DNA from: an uncultured Oscillibacter sp.
Lineage (GTDB): Bacteria; Bacillota; Clostridia; Oscillospirales; Oscillospiraceae
Direction: 5' to 3'
Assembly: GCA_910576865.1 (NCBI GenBank)
Contig: CAJTKE010000001.1
Location: 248,001-312,000, forward strand
Length of the DNA: 64,000 nucleotides
A program made the translations under genes and the position numbers. Numbering within the stretch: the stretch's first letter is position 1; each line of letters starts with the position of its first letter. Under the pieces are notes generated by a model. It searched no databases and was not told the origin of the DNA. It saw nothing but the letters and a program-made list of their open reading frames with translations. Positions 1-7,717 of this stretch are shown piece after piece.

Positions 1-1166
1 TTCTCTACCGGATGAAGCAGAACGCCGTGGGCCTGGCCAGCATCTGCATCCTCTCCACCATGGTGCTGGTGACGGTCTCCACCACCATCGCCATGAACAT
101 CGGCCTGGAGAACTCCCTGAATGAGATGTACCCTTATGACATCGAATTCCTCCAGGACCTGGAAAACCAGCCGGGGGACCCCATGGACCGCTTGCGGGAG
201 GTGGAGGCTGCCGCCAACGCCTCCGGGGGCTTTACCGATTCCCGGTACTACACCCGCTATTGGGTCTACTGCGGCGTTCGGGGCAGTGAGATTTCCCTGA
301 ACCTGGATCAGAACTGCCTGCGGACGGAGGTGGAGGTGGTGACGGCGGAGGACTACAGCCGCCTCACCGGAAAGAACGTCATTCTGGCTCCGGACGAGGT
401 GCTGGCCTGTTCGAAGGGCCCGGCGGATTTCCCGGCGGACTTCACCGTCTCCGCGAACTTTGGCGAGGCGGGCCTGTCCTTCCACGTCCGGGAGGAAATC
501 ACGGAGGTCATCCGCCACGCGACCAACACGCTGCTGGGCCCTGAGGAATCGTCGCTGTTCCTGGTGGTGGCGGACCGGGAGACGGCGGAGGCGCTCATGG
601 ACCTGGATACCTCCCGCAGCGCCCGGCAGTTCCGGGTGCAGATGAATCTGGCGGGGGAGGATTATGAGGAAAAGCTGGCCCAGACGGAGCGGCTTGTGTT
701 CGAGCTGAGCAAGCGGGACGGCGGCGTGAGCTTCACCAGCAAGCAGGACAATGCCCAGGAGTTCTACGCCATGTACGGCGGGTTCCTGTTCCTGGGAGTC
801 TTCCTGGGGCTCCTCTTCCTGCTGGCTACCGTCCTTATCATCTACTATAAGCAGATCTCCGAGGGCTGCGAGGACCAGCGCCGCTTTTTAATCCTCCGCC
901 AGGTGGGCATGAGCGAAAAGGAGATCAACGCCTCCATCCACAGCCAGATTCTGCTGGTGTTCTTTCTGCCCCTGGGGGCGGCGGCGCTCCATGTGTTCAT
1001 GGCCTTTCCCATGCTCTCCAGAATGTTGGAGCTGTTCAACCTCCACGACGGGAAGCTCTTCGTCCTCTGCACGGCGGGAACCCTGGCGGTGTTCTGCCTG
1101 ATCTACGCCCTGGTCTTCGCCTGGACGGCCCGGGCCTACGGCAAAATCGTGGGCGGGAATCACTGA
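1..1166 (+). CDS. ABC transporter permease, BceB/FtsX-like (5' partial)
   Basis: This is the C-terminal part of a membrane permease of the bacitracin/antimicrobial-peptide type. The reading frame is open to the left edge (codons for L-Y-R precede the first ATG at 12), and the stretch LYRMKQNAVGLASICILS is the segment that typically precedes an internal transmembrane helix in BceB proteins, so the real start lies outside the window. A large extracytoplasmic region (about residues 35-245) is followed by three hydrophobic segments near residues 250-275, 312-335 and 350-372, the usual FtsX-like fold. BceB permeases work with a BceA ATPase and often a BceRS two-component system, which would be expected upstream. 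Family assignment is from sequence character; the ligand is unknown. Confidence 0.85.
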   Translation, partial: LYRMKQNAVGLASICILSTMVLVTVSTTIAMNIGLENSLNEMYPYDIEFLQDLENQPGDPMDRLREVEAAANASGGFTDSRYYTRYWVYCGVRGSEISLNLDQNCLRTEVEVVTAEDYSRLTGKNVILAPDEVLACSKGPADFPADFTVSANFGEAGLSFHVREEITEVIRHATNTLLGPEESSLFLVVADRETAEALMDLDTSRSARQFRVQMNLAGEDYEEKLAQTERLVFELSKRDGGVSFTSKQDNAQEFYAMYGGFLFLGVFLGLLFLLATVLIIYYKQISEGCEDQRRFLILRQVGMSEKEINASIHSQILLVFFLPLGAAALHVFMAFPMLSRMLELFNLHDGKLFVLCTAGTLAVFCLIYALVFAWTARAYGKIVGGNH

Positions 1167-1178
1167 GCCCCTCTCTTC

Positions 1179-1220
1179 GGGCCCTGCCGGCGGCTGCGCC
1201 CGCCGGCGGGGCCCGGTTTT
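1179..1220 (+). terminator. Rho-independent terminator after the permease gene
   Basis: A GC-rich stem (1179-1192 with 1201-1214, one T-G wobble) closes a 7-8 nt loop and is followed by GGTTTT. It sits 13 bp after the permease stop codon. Confidence 0.75.
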
Positions 1221-1319
1221 CAATCTGTCAAAACCGTCAGATTTCGGAAAGAAGCTGGACAGATTCTCGTGCTACAGTACTTGCAGGCCCGGAACCTGAA
1301 AAAATTCTTCCGCCCCCTC

Positions 1320-1348
1320 TTGACAAGCTGTATTAACTGTATTATTAT
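1320..1348 (+). promoter_or_regulatory. Sigma-A type promoter for the glycosyltransferase gene
   Basis: TTGACA at 1320-1325 and TATTAT at 1343-1348 are separated by 17 bp. The AT-rich stretch contrasts with the GC-rich surroundings. It lies about 110 bp before the ATG at 1458. Confidence 0.7.
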
Positions 1349-1457
1349 TGCTAATACGGTAGTACAATAACACAAGCGGGAAATTTTTCAAGAGCTTTTG
1401 AAGAATCCCGCCCGGCTGTCCCGTAATATACATGAAACAGGAAAAGCGAGGTCTGCC

Positions 1458-2630
1458 ATGAAAATCTTGATTACATCCGACTGGTACATTCCCGCCGTCA
1501 ACGGCGTGGTCACCTCGGTGAAGAATCTCCGCCGGGAGCTGGAGGCCCGGGGCCACGAGGTCCGGGTCCTGACCCTCTCCCAGAACCACCGCTCCTGTGA
1601 GCGGGACGGCGTGACGTATCTCGGCTCCGTGGCGGCGGGGCTCATCTACCCCGGGGCGAGGCTCCGGACGGCTCTCGCGGGAAAGTGGGTCCGGGAGCTG
1701 GTGGAGTGGGGCCCCGACGTGGTCCACTCCCAGTGCGAGTTCTCCACCTTCTTCCTGGCCCGGCGCATCGCCGAGGAATTGGAGATCCCCCTGGTCCACA
1801 CCTACCACACGGTGTACGAGGACTACACCCACTACTTCTCCCCCAACGTCCGCTTCGGCAAGAAGGCCGCCGCCGTCTTCACCCGCTGGGCCGCGTCCCA
1901 CACGGACTGCCTCATCGCCCCCACGGGGAAGGTGCGGCTCCTGCTCCAGGGCTACGGCGTTCAGAAGCCCGTCTTCGTGGTGCCCTCCGGCATCGACCTG
2001 CGGCGCTTCCGGAGCGAGCCGGACCCCCTCCGGCAGAATGTCCTCAAGGCCAGCCTGGACATCCCCCGGGACCGGACGGTGCTGGTCTTCGTGGGGCGTC
2101 TGGCCGAGGAGAAGCGGGTGGAGGAGCTCCTCCGCTTCCGGGCCGATATGGGCCCCGGGGGCGTGACGCTGCTCCTGGTGGGCGACGGGCCGGACCGGCA
2201 GCGGCTGGAGGGCGCGGCGGCGGGCCTGGGCCTCAGCGCCCCGGACGTGGTCTTCGCCGGCATGGTGCCGGCGGAGCAGGTGGCGGACTGGTACCAGCTG
2301 GGGGACCTGTTCGTCAGCGCCTCCACCAGCGAGACCCAGGGCCTCACCTACGCCGAGGCCCTGGCGGCGGGGGTGCCGGTGCTGTGCCGGGCGGACCCCT
2401 GCCTGCTGGGCGTGGTCCGGGACGGGGAGAATGGCTGGCAGTATCACGACGAGGCCGAGTTCCGGACCCGTCTGGAGGACTTCCTGGCCCATCCCCTGGA
2501 GCGGGAGGCCCTGCGCCGGGCCGCCCGGGAGACCGGAGAGGAGTACTCCGCCCAGCGCTTCGCGGAGCGGGTGGAGGCCATTTACCTGGAGCAGATCGAA
2601 CGGGGTTCATTGCGGAGGATACCGGCATGA
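1458..2630 (+). CDS. GT4-family glycosyltransferase
   Basis: A 390-residue retaining glycosyltransferase of the GT4/GT-B fold. The N-terminal domain opens with MKILITSDWYIPAVNGV, the nucleotide-sugar C-terminal domain has FVGRLAEEKRVEEL and GDGP, and the family EX7E motif is seen in SETQGLTYAEALAAG. Proteins of this length and type in Firmicutes often glycosylate diacylglycerol or other membrane lipids; the acceptor cannot be read from the sequence. An in-frame ATG at 1398 would add 20 residues, but the ATG at 1458 starts the conserved fold and has a purine-rich stretch in front, so it is preferred. The stop overlaps the next gene's start (ATGA), indicating translational coupling with the VTT membrane protein. 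Confidence 0.88.
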   Translation: MKILITSDWYIPAVNGVVTSVKNLRRELEARGHEVRVLTLSQNHRSCERDGVTYLGSVAAGLIYPGARLRTALAGKWVRELVEWGPDVVHSQCEFSTFFLARRIAEELEIPLVHTYHTVYEDYTHYFSPNVRFGKKAAAVFTRWAASHTDCLIAPTGKVRLLLQGYGVQKPVFVVPSGIDLRRFRSEPDPLRQNVLKASLDIPRDRTVLVFVGRLAEEKRVEELLRFRADMGPGGVTLLLVGDGPDRQRLEGAAAGLGLSAPDVVFAGMVPAEQVADWYQLGDLFVSASTSETQGLTYAEALAAGVPVLCRADPCLLGVVRDGENGWQYHDEAEFRTRLEDFLAHPLEREALRRAARETGEEYSAQRFAERVEAIYLEQIERGSLRRIPA

Positions 2631-3229
2631 AGCAGCAAACGGTTCCCATTGAAAAGCGGGCCCTTCAGGCGGCGTCCCTCATCGGCTTCGCCGTCTGCGT
2701 GGCGGTGGCGGTCTGGGGCTGGCAGACGGGAGTACTGACCTCCCAGGAGAAGCTCCAGGAGCTGGTGGGCAAATGGGGCCCCGCCGGGGCCCTGCTGTTC
2801 ACCGTCTTCCAGGCGGTGCAGGTGGTGGTGCCCGTCCTGCCGGGAGGCCTGGGGTGCCTGGTGGGGGTAGTCCTCTTCGGGCCCGTCTGGGGCTTTACGT
2901 ACAACTACGTGGGCATCTGTATCGGCTCCCTGCTGGCCTTCGCCGTGGCGAAGAACTGCGGCCGGCCCCTGCTGTACCTGCTGTTCTCCGAGAAGACCAT
3001 TGAGAAGTACGACGCCTGGACCGAGAAGCGGGACCGCTTCGCCAAGCTCTTCTTCTGGTCCATCTTCCTGCCCATCGCCCCGGATGACTTCCTCTGCTAT
3101 CTGGCGGGCACCACCAGCATGACCTGGCGGCGCTACACCGCCATCATCCTCCTGGGGAAGCCCTTCAACATCGCCTTGTACAGCATGGGGCTGGTGGCCC
3201 TGTGGAAAGTGCTGTTCCCGGGCTTTTGA
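2627..3229 (+). CDS. VTT/DedA-type membrane protein (TVP38/TMEM64 family)
   Basis: A 200-residue polytopic membrane protein. Hydrophobic segments lie near residues 12-32, 45-75, 85-108, 140-160 and 170-195. The block VVVPVLPGGLGCLVGV, followed by GPVWGFTYNYVGICIGS, resembles the re-entrant loop of VTT (VMP1/TVP38/DedA) proteins, a superfamily linked to phospholipid scrambling and undecaprenyl-phosphate or lipid movement. The start ATG overlaps the glycosyltransferase stop by 4 bp, which suggests a shared lipid-linked task such as flipping or supplying a lipid acceptor; that link is inference from context. Confidence 0.85.
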   Translation: MKQQTVPIEKRALQAASLIGFAVCVAVAVWGWQTGVLTSQEKLQELVGKWGPAGALLFTVFQAVQVVVPVLPGGLGCLVGVVLFGPVWGFTYNYVGICIGSLLAFAVAKNCGRPLLYLLFSEKTIEKYDAWTEKRDRFAKLFFWSIFLPIAPDDFLCYLAGTTSMTWRRYTAIILLGKPFNIALYSMGLVALWKVLFPGF

Positions 3230-3232
3230 AAA

Positions 3233-4264
3233 ATGAAAAAACATTCTTCGCGCGGGAAGCGCCGCGCCGTGTTCGCCGGGCTGCTTTTCGCGGCCGTCCT
3301 GACCGGCGGGGCGATGCTCCTGTCCCTCGCGGCCAAAGACCTGTATTGGAAAGCGCCCCATCTGGAAAACGCCCTGTCGGACCTCTCGGAATACGAGGCG
3401 CGCGTCACGGAAAACGACTCCGGCCTTGATGAGATCGAAGAGACCGTGCACGCGTGCAACGAAGCGGCGGCTCCCGTCAGGCCGGAATTCGCCCCGTTTT
3501 TTGAGGGCTGCGATCAGATGATCCGGGCTTGTTTCCAGGATGTCTTCCAGGTCGACGTCACGGACCGGCTCAACGCGCTCCAGGTGATGGAGTCCTCCTA
3601 CCCGGAGGAGGTCTCCCAGATGGTGGGCGGGTCCCATTCCAGCGACTTCCCCGGGAAGCTGTTCATCAACGCGGCAGTCCTTGAGGACGCGCGTTCGGAG
3701 CTGGGTGAGGGAGAGCTCCCGGAAGCCGCCGGAACCCGGTTCTCCACAAAATTGCTCCGCAACGTGTACATCCACGAGGTGACGCACTATCTGGGGGTGA
3801 ACAGCGACACGGGCTTCCACCATTTCACAGAGGCCCTCGCCGAATTTCTCTGCCAGGAAGTCATGGAGCACAGCGGCGTCAGATATGAGAGTATCACCGG
3901 CTACGCCCCGATTCAGGGCTTCGCGGCGCAGATTGCGTCATGTGACCCGGCGCTTGTCCGGGAGGCCCTGACAAGCGGCCATTTTGACATGAAAGCGTAT
4001 TTCAACCGCAAACTGGGCGGCGATTCCGGCGTCGACTACGGGAAGGTCTATGACGGATTGATCGGCCTGCTTCAAAAGGGAGACGATTCCGGCGGCGTCC
4101 GGTACCACACGCAGTATTTGACATACGAATACTGCAAGGCGGCAAACGGCGGCGCCCGGGAAATCCTGAACGCGGCCGGCGCGGCCGCCGGGGGCGCGTT
4201 TGAATTGAAATGGCTGCTCGGCATCCATGGAAGCCGCCCGGAACTGAAAAATTTGCCGTCATAG
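3233..4264 (+). CDS. Membrane-anchored HExxH protein, putative zinc metalloprotease
   Basis: 343 residues with an N-terminal signal or anchor (positive MKKHSSRGKRR, then a hydrophobic stretch to about residue 33). The domain outside carries H181-E-V-T-H185, a zincin HExxH motif, followed by FTEALAEF, where E200 or E204 could be the third ligand of a gluzincin-like site. I do not recognise the family. No clear Shine-Dalgarno precedes the ATG at 3233, only 3 bp after the VTT gene stop, so coupling is possible. Its codon choice looks less uniformly G/C-ending than that of the glycosyltransferases on either side, which may mean it was added to the cluster later. Protease function is inferred from the motif only. 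Confidence 0.6.
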   Translation: MKKHSSRGKRRAVFAGLLFAAVLTGGAMLLSLAAKDLYWKAPHLENALSDLSEYEARVTENDSGLDEIEETVHACNEAAAPVRPEFAPFFEGCDQMIRACFQDVFQVDVTDRLNALQVMESSYPEEVSQMVGGSHSSDFPGKLFINAAVLEDARSELGEGELPEAAGTRFSTKLLRNVYIHEVTHYLGVNSDTGFHHFTEALAEFLCQEVMEHSGVRYESITGYAPIQGFAAQIASCDPALVREALTSGHFDMKAYFNRKLGGDSGVDYGKVYDGLIGLLQKGDDSGGVRYHTQYLTYEYCKAANGGAREILNAAGAAAGGAFELKWLLGIHGSRPELKNLPS

Positions 4265-4300
4265 ACTGACGGTTCACGAGGAAAACTGAGCTTGCGAAAA

Positions 4301-4321
4301 AAGCGGACAACCCGTCCGCTT
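4301..4321 (+). terminator. Possible terminator hairpin
   Basis: An 8-bp perfect stem (4301-4308 with 4314-4321) with a 5-nt loop, 40 bp after the HExxH gene. It is followed by GGATTTG, not a clean T-tract, so termination is uncertain. Confidence 0.4.
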
Positions 4322-4427
4322 GGATTTGTGTGCCCAAAATCGGGAAATCACCATCAAAACAGGCGGGCCGCGGGCCGGAAAAACGCGGAGGCCACAGCGA
4401 GGCAACCCACTGCGGCAAGGAGGCTGT

Positions 4428-5471
4428 ATGCGCATCTACATTTATAGCGGCGGCGAGAAGCTCGTGGGCAGGAGCGGCGTGGGACAGGCCATCCGGCACC
4501 AGCGGGAGTGCCTGCGGCGCTCCGGCGTGGACACCACGGACCGCTGGACGGCGGACGCCGCCGCCGTCCACGTCAACACCATTCTGCCGGACTCCGTCCT
4601 CGCCGCCCTGGGGGCGAAGCTCCGGGGGCGGAAGGTGGTCTGGTACGGCCACTCCACCATGGAGGACTTCCGCTCCTCCTTCAAGGGCTCCAACGCCCTG
4701 GCCCCTCTGTTCAAGCGCTGGATCACCTTCTGCTACGGCCTGGGGGACGTGGTGCTGACCCCCACGGAGTACTCCCGGAAACTGCTGGAGGGCTATGGCC
4801 TGAAGAAGCCGGTGTACAGCATCTCCAACGGCGTGGACACGGACTTCTTCCACCCGGACCCCGCCGCCCGGTCCGCCCTCCGGGCCCGGTACGGCCTGGG
4901 AGAGAATGAAAAGGTCGTGGTCTCCGTGGGCCACATGATCGCCCGGAAGGGCCTGCCCGAGTTCCTGGAGCTGGCCCGGCGCGTCCCGGAGGCGAAGTTC
5001 CTCTGGTTCGGCTGGACGAACCCCAAGCTGATTCCCCAGGAGATCGTCCGGGATATGGAAAACGCCCCGGAGAACGTGCTCTTCCCCGGCTTCGTGGGGC
5101 CGGAGGAGCTGCGGGAGGCCTATCAGGGGGCGGACGTCTTCGCCTTCCTCAGCCACGAGGAGACGGAGGGCATCGTGGTGCTGGAGGCCCTGGCCTGCGG
5201 CGCGCCCACGGTGCTCCGGGACATCCCGGTCTATGATGGCTGGCTGGAGGACGGGAAAAACGTCTGCAAGGCGGCGTCGGACGGCGAATTTCAGCGAATC
5301 GTATCGGGCCTGCTGGACGGGACCCTGCCGGACCTCACCGCCGCCGGGCGGGCCGTGGCGGAGTCCCGGAGTCTGGAGCAGGTGGGCCGGCGGCTGAGGG
5401 ACATCTATCTGGAGCAGCGGATTCTCCCGCCCCTGCCCCGTGCCCTGCCCCAGAAGCAGGTCCGGGCGTGA
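4428..5471 (+). CDS. GT4-family glycosyltransferase
   Basis: A 347-residue GT-B glycosyltransferase, distinct from the one at 1458. It begins MRIYIYSGGEKLVGRSGVGQA (glycine-rich N-terminal loop). The C-terminal donor domain has VVSVGHMIARKGLPEF, and the EX7E region is in SHEETEGIVVLEALACG. The pattern is that of the alpha-monoglucosyldiacylglycerol synthase type found in Firmicutes, so a glycolipid role is plausible but not shown. The ATG at 4428 is chosen because AAGGAGG at 4418-4424 sits just before it; the open frame extends to 4320 without conserved sequence. A terminator follows at 5495, so it is not part of the rpsF operon. Confidence 0.85.
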   Translation: MRIYIYSGGEKLVGRSGVGQAIRHQRECLRRSGVDTTDRWTADAAAVHVNTILPDSVLAALGAKLRGRKVVWYGHSTMEDFRSSFKGSNALAPLFKRWITFCYGLGDVVLTPTEYSRKLLEGYGLKKPVYSISNGVDTDFFHPDPAARSALRARYGLGENEKVVVSVGHMIARKGLPEFLELARRVPEAKFLWFGWTNPKLIPQEIVRDMENAPENVLFPGFVGPEELREAYQGADVFAFLSHEETEGIVVLEALACGAPTVLRDIPVYDGWLEDGKNVCKAASDGEFQRIVSGLLDGTLPDLTAAGRAVAESRSLEQVGRRLRDIYLEQRILPPLPRALPQKQVRA

Positions 5472-5494
5472 CGGGGGACGAAAGGTCGCGGAGA

Positions 5495-5529
5495 GGGCTG
5501 CCGGTTTCCGGCAGCCCGGGAAAGTTTTT
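5495..5529 (+). terminator. Rho-independent terminator before rpsF
   Basis: A perfect 10-bp stem (5495-5504 with 5508-5517) closes a TTT loop; a T-run follows at 5525-5529. It separates the glycosyltransferase from the ribosomal operon. Confidence 0.75.
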
Positions 5530-5530
5530 C

Positions 5531-5558
5531 TTGACTTTTCCCCAGTTTCCGATATAAT
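5531..5558 (+). promoter_or_regulatory. Promoter of the rpsF-ssb-rpsR operon
   Basis: TTGACT at 5531-5536 and TATAAT at 5553-5558 with a 16-bp spacer. It leaves a leader of about 70 nt before the rpsF ATG at 5636. Confidence 0.85.
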
Positions 5559-5635
5559 AAATAGGCTTGCAGTCGCAGGCATATCCTTGCCCTCATCGGA
5601 GAATGAGGGCCATTTGTCCAAAAGGAGGTGCAAAC

Positions 5636-5932
5636 ATGGCAAAGGTTTCTGCCAATTACGAGGTCGTGTATATCATCGACCCTGCACAGGGGGAGGAGAA
5701 CATCGCCGCTTTGGTCGCGAAGTTCAAGACCCTGGCTGAGCAGAACGGCTCCGCCGTCGAGGTGGAGGAGTGGGGCGCCCGGCGTCTCGCCTATCCCATC
5801 GACTACAAAAACGACGGCTATTACGTGCTGATGAGCTTCACCAGCGAGCCGTCCTTCCCCAAGGAGCTGGACCGCGTTCTCGGTATCACCGACGGCATCA
5901 TGCGTTCCCTGATCGTCTGCAAGGGCGAGTGA
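5636..5932 (+). CDS. rpsF: 30S ribosomal protein S6
   Basis: 98 residues, the normal S6 length. It contains the conserved YEVVYIIDP start and the WGARRLAYPIDYKNDGYYVL strand-turn region that contacts S18. S6 binds the central domain of 16S rRNA as a heterodimer with S18, whose gene is the third of this operon. AAAGGAGGTG at 5620-5629 fixes the start at 5636; the open frame reaches back to 5567 without conserved sequence. The order rpsF-ssb-rpsR is the standard Firmicute operon. Confidence 0.98.
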   Translation: MAKVSANYEVVYIIDPAQGEENIAALVAKFKTLAEQNGSAVEVEEWGARRLAYPIDYKNDGYYVLMSFTSEPSFPKELDRVLGITDGIMRSLIVCKGE

Positions 5933-5945
5933 GGAGGAACCCCGG

Positions 5946-6416
5946 ATGCTGAACAAGATCATTCTCATGGGCCGTCTGACCCGTGACCCGGAGCTCCGCC
6001 GCACCCAGAGCGGCACCGCCGTCACGTCCTTCTCCATCGCCTGTGACCGGGACTTCAAGTCCCAGAGCGGCGAGAAGGAGACGGATTTCATCGACGTGGT
6101 GGCCTGGAGGAACACGGCGGAATTCGTCAGCAAGTACTTCGCCAAGGGCCGGATGGCCGTGGTGGAAGGCCGCTTGCAGATCCGCGACTGGACCGACCGG
6201 GAGGGCGGCAAGCGCCGTAGCGCCGAGGTCGTGGCGGACAACGTCTACTTCGGGGACTCCAAGCGGGACAGCGGCGGAGAGTACGGCGGCTCCTCTTACG
6301 GAGCGCCCCCCGCCTACGGCGCCCCCGCCGCGCCCGGCAGGGCCCCTGCCGCCGGCTTCGGGGGAGGGTCTGACTTCGCCGAGATCGGCGAGGAGGACGG
6401 CGAGCTGCCGTTTTGA
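5946..6416 (+). CDS. ssb: Single-stranded DNA-binding protein
   Basis: 156 residues. The N-terminal OB fold (about residues 1-110) opens MLNKIILMGRLTRDPELR and contains IDVVAWRNTAEF and EGRLQIRDW, the usual SSB blocks. A glycine/proline/alanine-rich linker (about residues 112-140) leads to an acidic tail ending EEDGELPF, the C-terminal peptide that docks repair and replication partners. GAGGAGGA lies before the ATG. Its place between rpsF and rpsR is the conserved order. Confidence 0.97.
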   Translation: MLNKIILMGRLTRDPELRRTQSGTAVTSFSIACDRDFKSQSGEKETDFIDVVAWRNTAEFVSKYFAKGRMAVVEGRLQIRDWTDREGGKRRSAEVVADNVYFGDSKRDSGGEYGGSSYGAPPAYGAPAAPGRAPAAGFGGGSDFAEIGEEDGELPF

Positions 6417-6436
6417 ATTTGGAAGGAGGAAAACTC

Positions 6437-6688
6437 ATGGCTTTTGATCGTGAATCCCGGCCCGCCCGCCCGACGCGGGGCAAGCGCCGCAAGGTCTGCC
6501 AGTTCTGCGCCGAGAAGTGCGAGCACATTGACTATAAGGACGCGGCCAAGCTGCGCCGCTTCATCTCCGAGCGGGCCAAGATCCTGCCCCGCCGGACCAC
6601 GGGCACCTGCGCCATGCATCAGCGCCAGCTGACCGAGGCTATCAAGCGGGCCCGTCAGATCGCCCTGCTGCCCTACGTCACCGACTGA
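6437..6688 (+). CDS. rpsR: 30S ribosomal protein S18 (zinc-ribbon, C+ form)
   Basis: 83 residues. The core CEHIDYKDAAKLRRFISERA and PRRTTGTCAMHQRQL is diagnostic of S18, the partner of S6 in the 30S platform. The sequence keeps four cysteines (CQFC, then a third Cys in EKCEH and a fourth in TGTC), the set expected of the zinc-binding C+ form rather than the cysteine-free form used under zinc shortage. GGAAGGAGGAAA precedes the ATG at 6437, 20 bp after ssb. Confidence 0.97.
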   Translation: MAFDRESRPARPTRGKRRKVCQFCAEKCEHIDYKDAAKLRRFISERAKILPRRTTGTCAMHQRQLTEAIKRARQIALLPYVTD

Positions 6689-6715
6689 CGGAGGAACGAG
6701 GAACTGAAAACGTCC

Positions 6716-6747
6716 GGTCCGTCCCCTGAGGGGCGGGCCGGGCCTTT
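6716..6747 (+). terminator. Probable terminator of the rpsF operon
   Basis: A GC-rich imperfect stem (6716-6726 with 6730-6739, one bulge) is followed by GGGCCTTTCC. It lies 28 bp after rpsR; the T-tract is weak. Confidence 0.5.
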
Positions 6748-6784
6748 CCGGAGGCGAAAATTTCGTTTCCCGGCAGAAAAGGGC

Positions 6785-6813
6785 TTGATTTTTTCCTCCG
6801 GTTCGTTTATAAT
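6785..6813 (+). promoter_or_regulatory. Promoter of tRNA-Gly(CCC)
   Basis: TTGATT at 6785-6790 and TATAAT at 6808-6813 with a 17-bp spacer; the tRNA begins 25 bp after the -10 box. Confidence 0.85.
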
Positions 6814-6837
6814 GACAGCGTTGTGAAAATTGAACAG

Positions 6838-6911
6838 GCAGGGTTAGTACATCGGTAGTACAACGGCTTCCCAAGCCGTGGAGGCGGGTTCGATTCCCGT
6901 ACCCTGCTCCA
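6838..6911 (+). tRNA. tRNA-Gly (anticodon CCC)
   Basis: A 74-nt cloverleaf with encoded CCA. The acceptor stem pairs GCAGGGT (6838-6844) with ACCCTGC (6901-6907). The anticodon arm is ACGGC-TTCCCAA-GCCGT, giving anticodon CCC for GGG codons. The T-loop carries TTCGATT. It is a single-gene unit with its own promoter and terminator. Its last 13 bases are repeated in inverted orientation downstream (see the inverted repeat 6899-6959). Confidence 0.95.
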
Positions 6912-6959
6912 AAAGGAAGAGCACCGCAAAGCGGTGCTCTTCCTTTTGGAGCAGGGTAC
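6899..6959. repeat. 29-bp perfect inverted repeat that includes the tRNA-Gly 3' end
   Basis: Bases 6899-6927 are the exact reverse complement of 6931-6959, around AAA at 6928-6930. The left arm starts inside the tRNA (last 13 nt, including the 3' acceptor strand and CCA), so the right arm carries GGAGCAGGGTAC, which repeats the tRNA's own 5' acceptor strand. The ordinary terminator is the inner 13 bp; the outer 16 bp look like a fold-back copy. Confidence 0.9.
6915..6947 (+). terminator. Terminator of tRNA-Gly(CCC)
   Basis: A perfect 13-bp stem (6915-6927 with 6931-6943), AAA loop and TTTT at 6944-6947, starting three bases after the tRNA CCA end. Confidence 0.85.
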
Positions 6960-6960
6960 T

Positions 6961-7303
6961 CCGGTTTGCTCCGCAAACCGGCCGCTGCGGCGGGCTTATT
7001 GAAATCGTGCAGGAAAAACCCGCAAAGGTTTTTCCCGCACACACCCTTTTCCTTGCGACCCCAAGGGCAGAGGCTGTCGAAGAATAGGGCGGACACACAG
7101 GTCCGCCCCTACAGGGTGTTCTACCGACAGAAGGATAAGCCCTGAAGAATGGCCTGATCTGGGGATCAGGCCCCACAGGGTGGGCTATCGATAGAAAGGC
7201 AGACCCGGAGGAGCAGGCGGCAGATTGCCGCCTGCTCTTCTACAGGGTGTCCTGCCGATAGAAAGATAAGCCCTGAAGAATGGCCCGGTCAGGGGTCCGA
7301 GCC
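6961..7303. repeat. Array of unrelated hairpins with a 64-67 bp spaced linker repeat
   Basis: At least six hairpins follow one another: 6961-6981 (9-bp arms), 7007-7040 (14-nt arms, one mismatch), 7087-7108 (8 bp), 7151-7172 (9 bp), 7211-7237 (12 bp) and 7282-7303 (imperfect). The last four alternate with a linker that starts ACAGGGTG at 7111, 7175 and 7242 and ends, in the first and third copies, with AAGCCCTGAAGAATGG. Linker sequence is kept while each hairpin has its own sequence. No ORF or RBS-supported gene is seen here. Confidence 0.8.
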
Positions 7304-7468
7304 ACAGGTCAGCACCAAGTCAGCGGCAGCGAGGAGGACCGGACAGGCCTTACATCAACCTCCAAACCCCCCGCTTGCACAACGCCGCGGACTGGAGACT
7401 TGCGTTTCAAACAGTCGGCACCGTGCCGCGCCCCCGTTTTCTCTCTTCCACCGTGCACGGCGCATTCG

Positions 7469-7590
7469 TCTCCGGCCTAAGAGCCGCCACTTTGCGGCGG
7501 TTGGCCTCCGACACGCGTCTGCGGACGCAGTCTCTTTTCGCAAAAGAGGGGCCCCCGCCGCGCCCCGCGCGGTGGGGAGAGGAGGAAGGA
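7469..7590. repeat. Dispersed structured repeat module, copy 1
   Basis: Bases 7469-7530 match 31184-31243 almost base for base, and both copies form the same two hairpins with paired (compensatory) changes. The following segment GGGGCCCCCGCCG (7548-7560) and GGTGGGGAGAGG (7571-7582) recurs inside the 106-bp tandem repeat at 31391-31662. The whole interval 7304-7717 holds no supportable gene; this module and a small hairpin at 7700-7713 are all that can be seen. Confidence 0.75.
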
Positions 7591-7717
7591 ACGGAGCAGA
7601 GCGGAGACCTCGCCGTCAGGCAGGGGCGGAGCGGGCGGAGTTTCTTCCGACGACATGGGGGGTGCATTGGACCAGCCATCGCTGATCGCCAATCCACCCC
7701 GCCCGCAAGGGCGAGCC

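Noticed and set aside
7087..7303. Possible CRISPR array (regular 64-67 bp spacing)
   Set aside because: Repeats are degenerate, the variable parts are palindromes, there are only three to four units and no cas genes.
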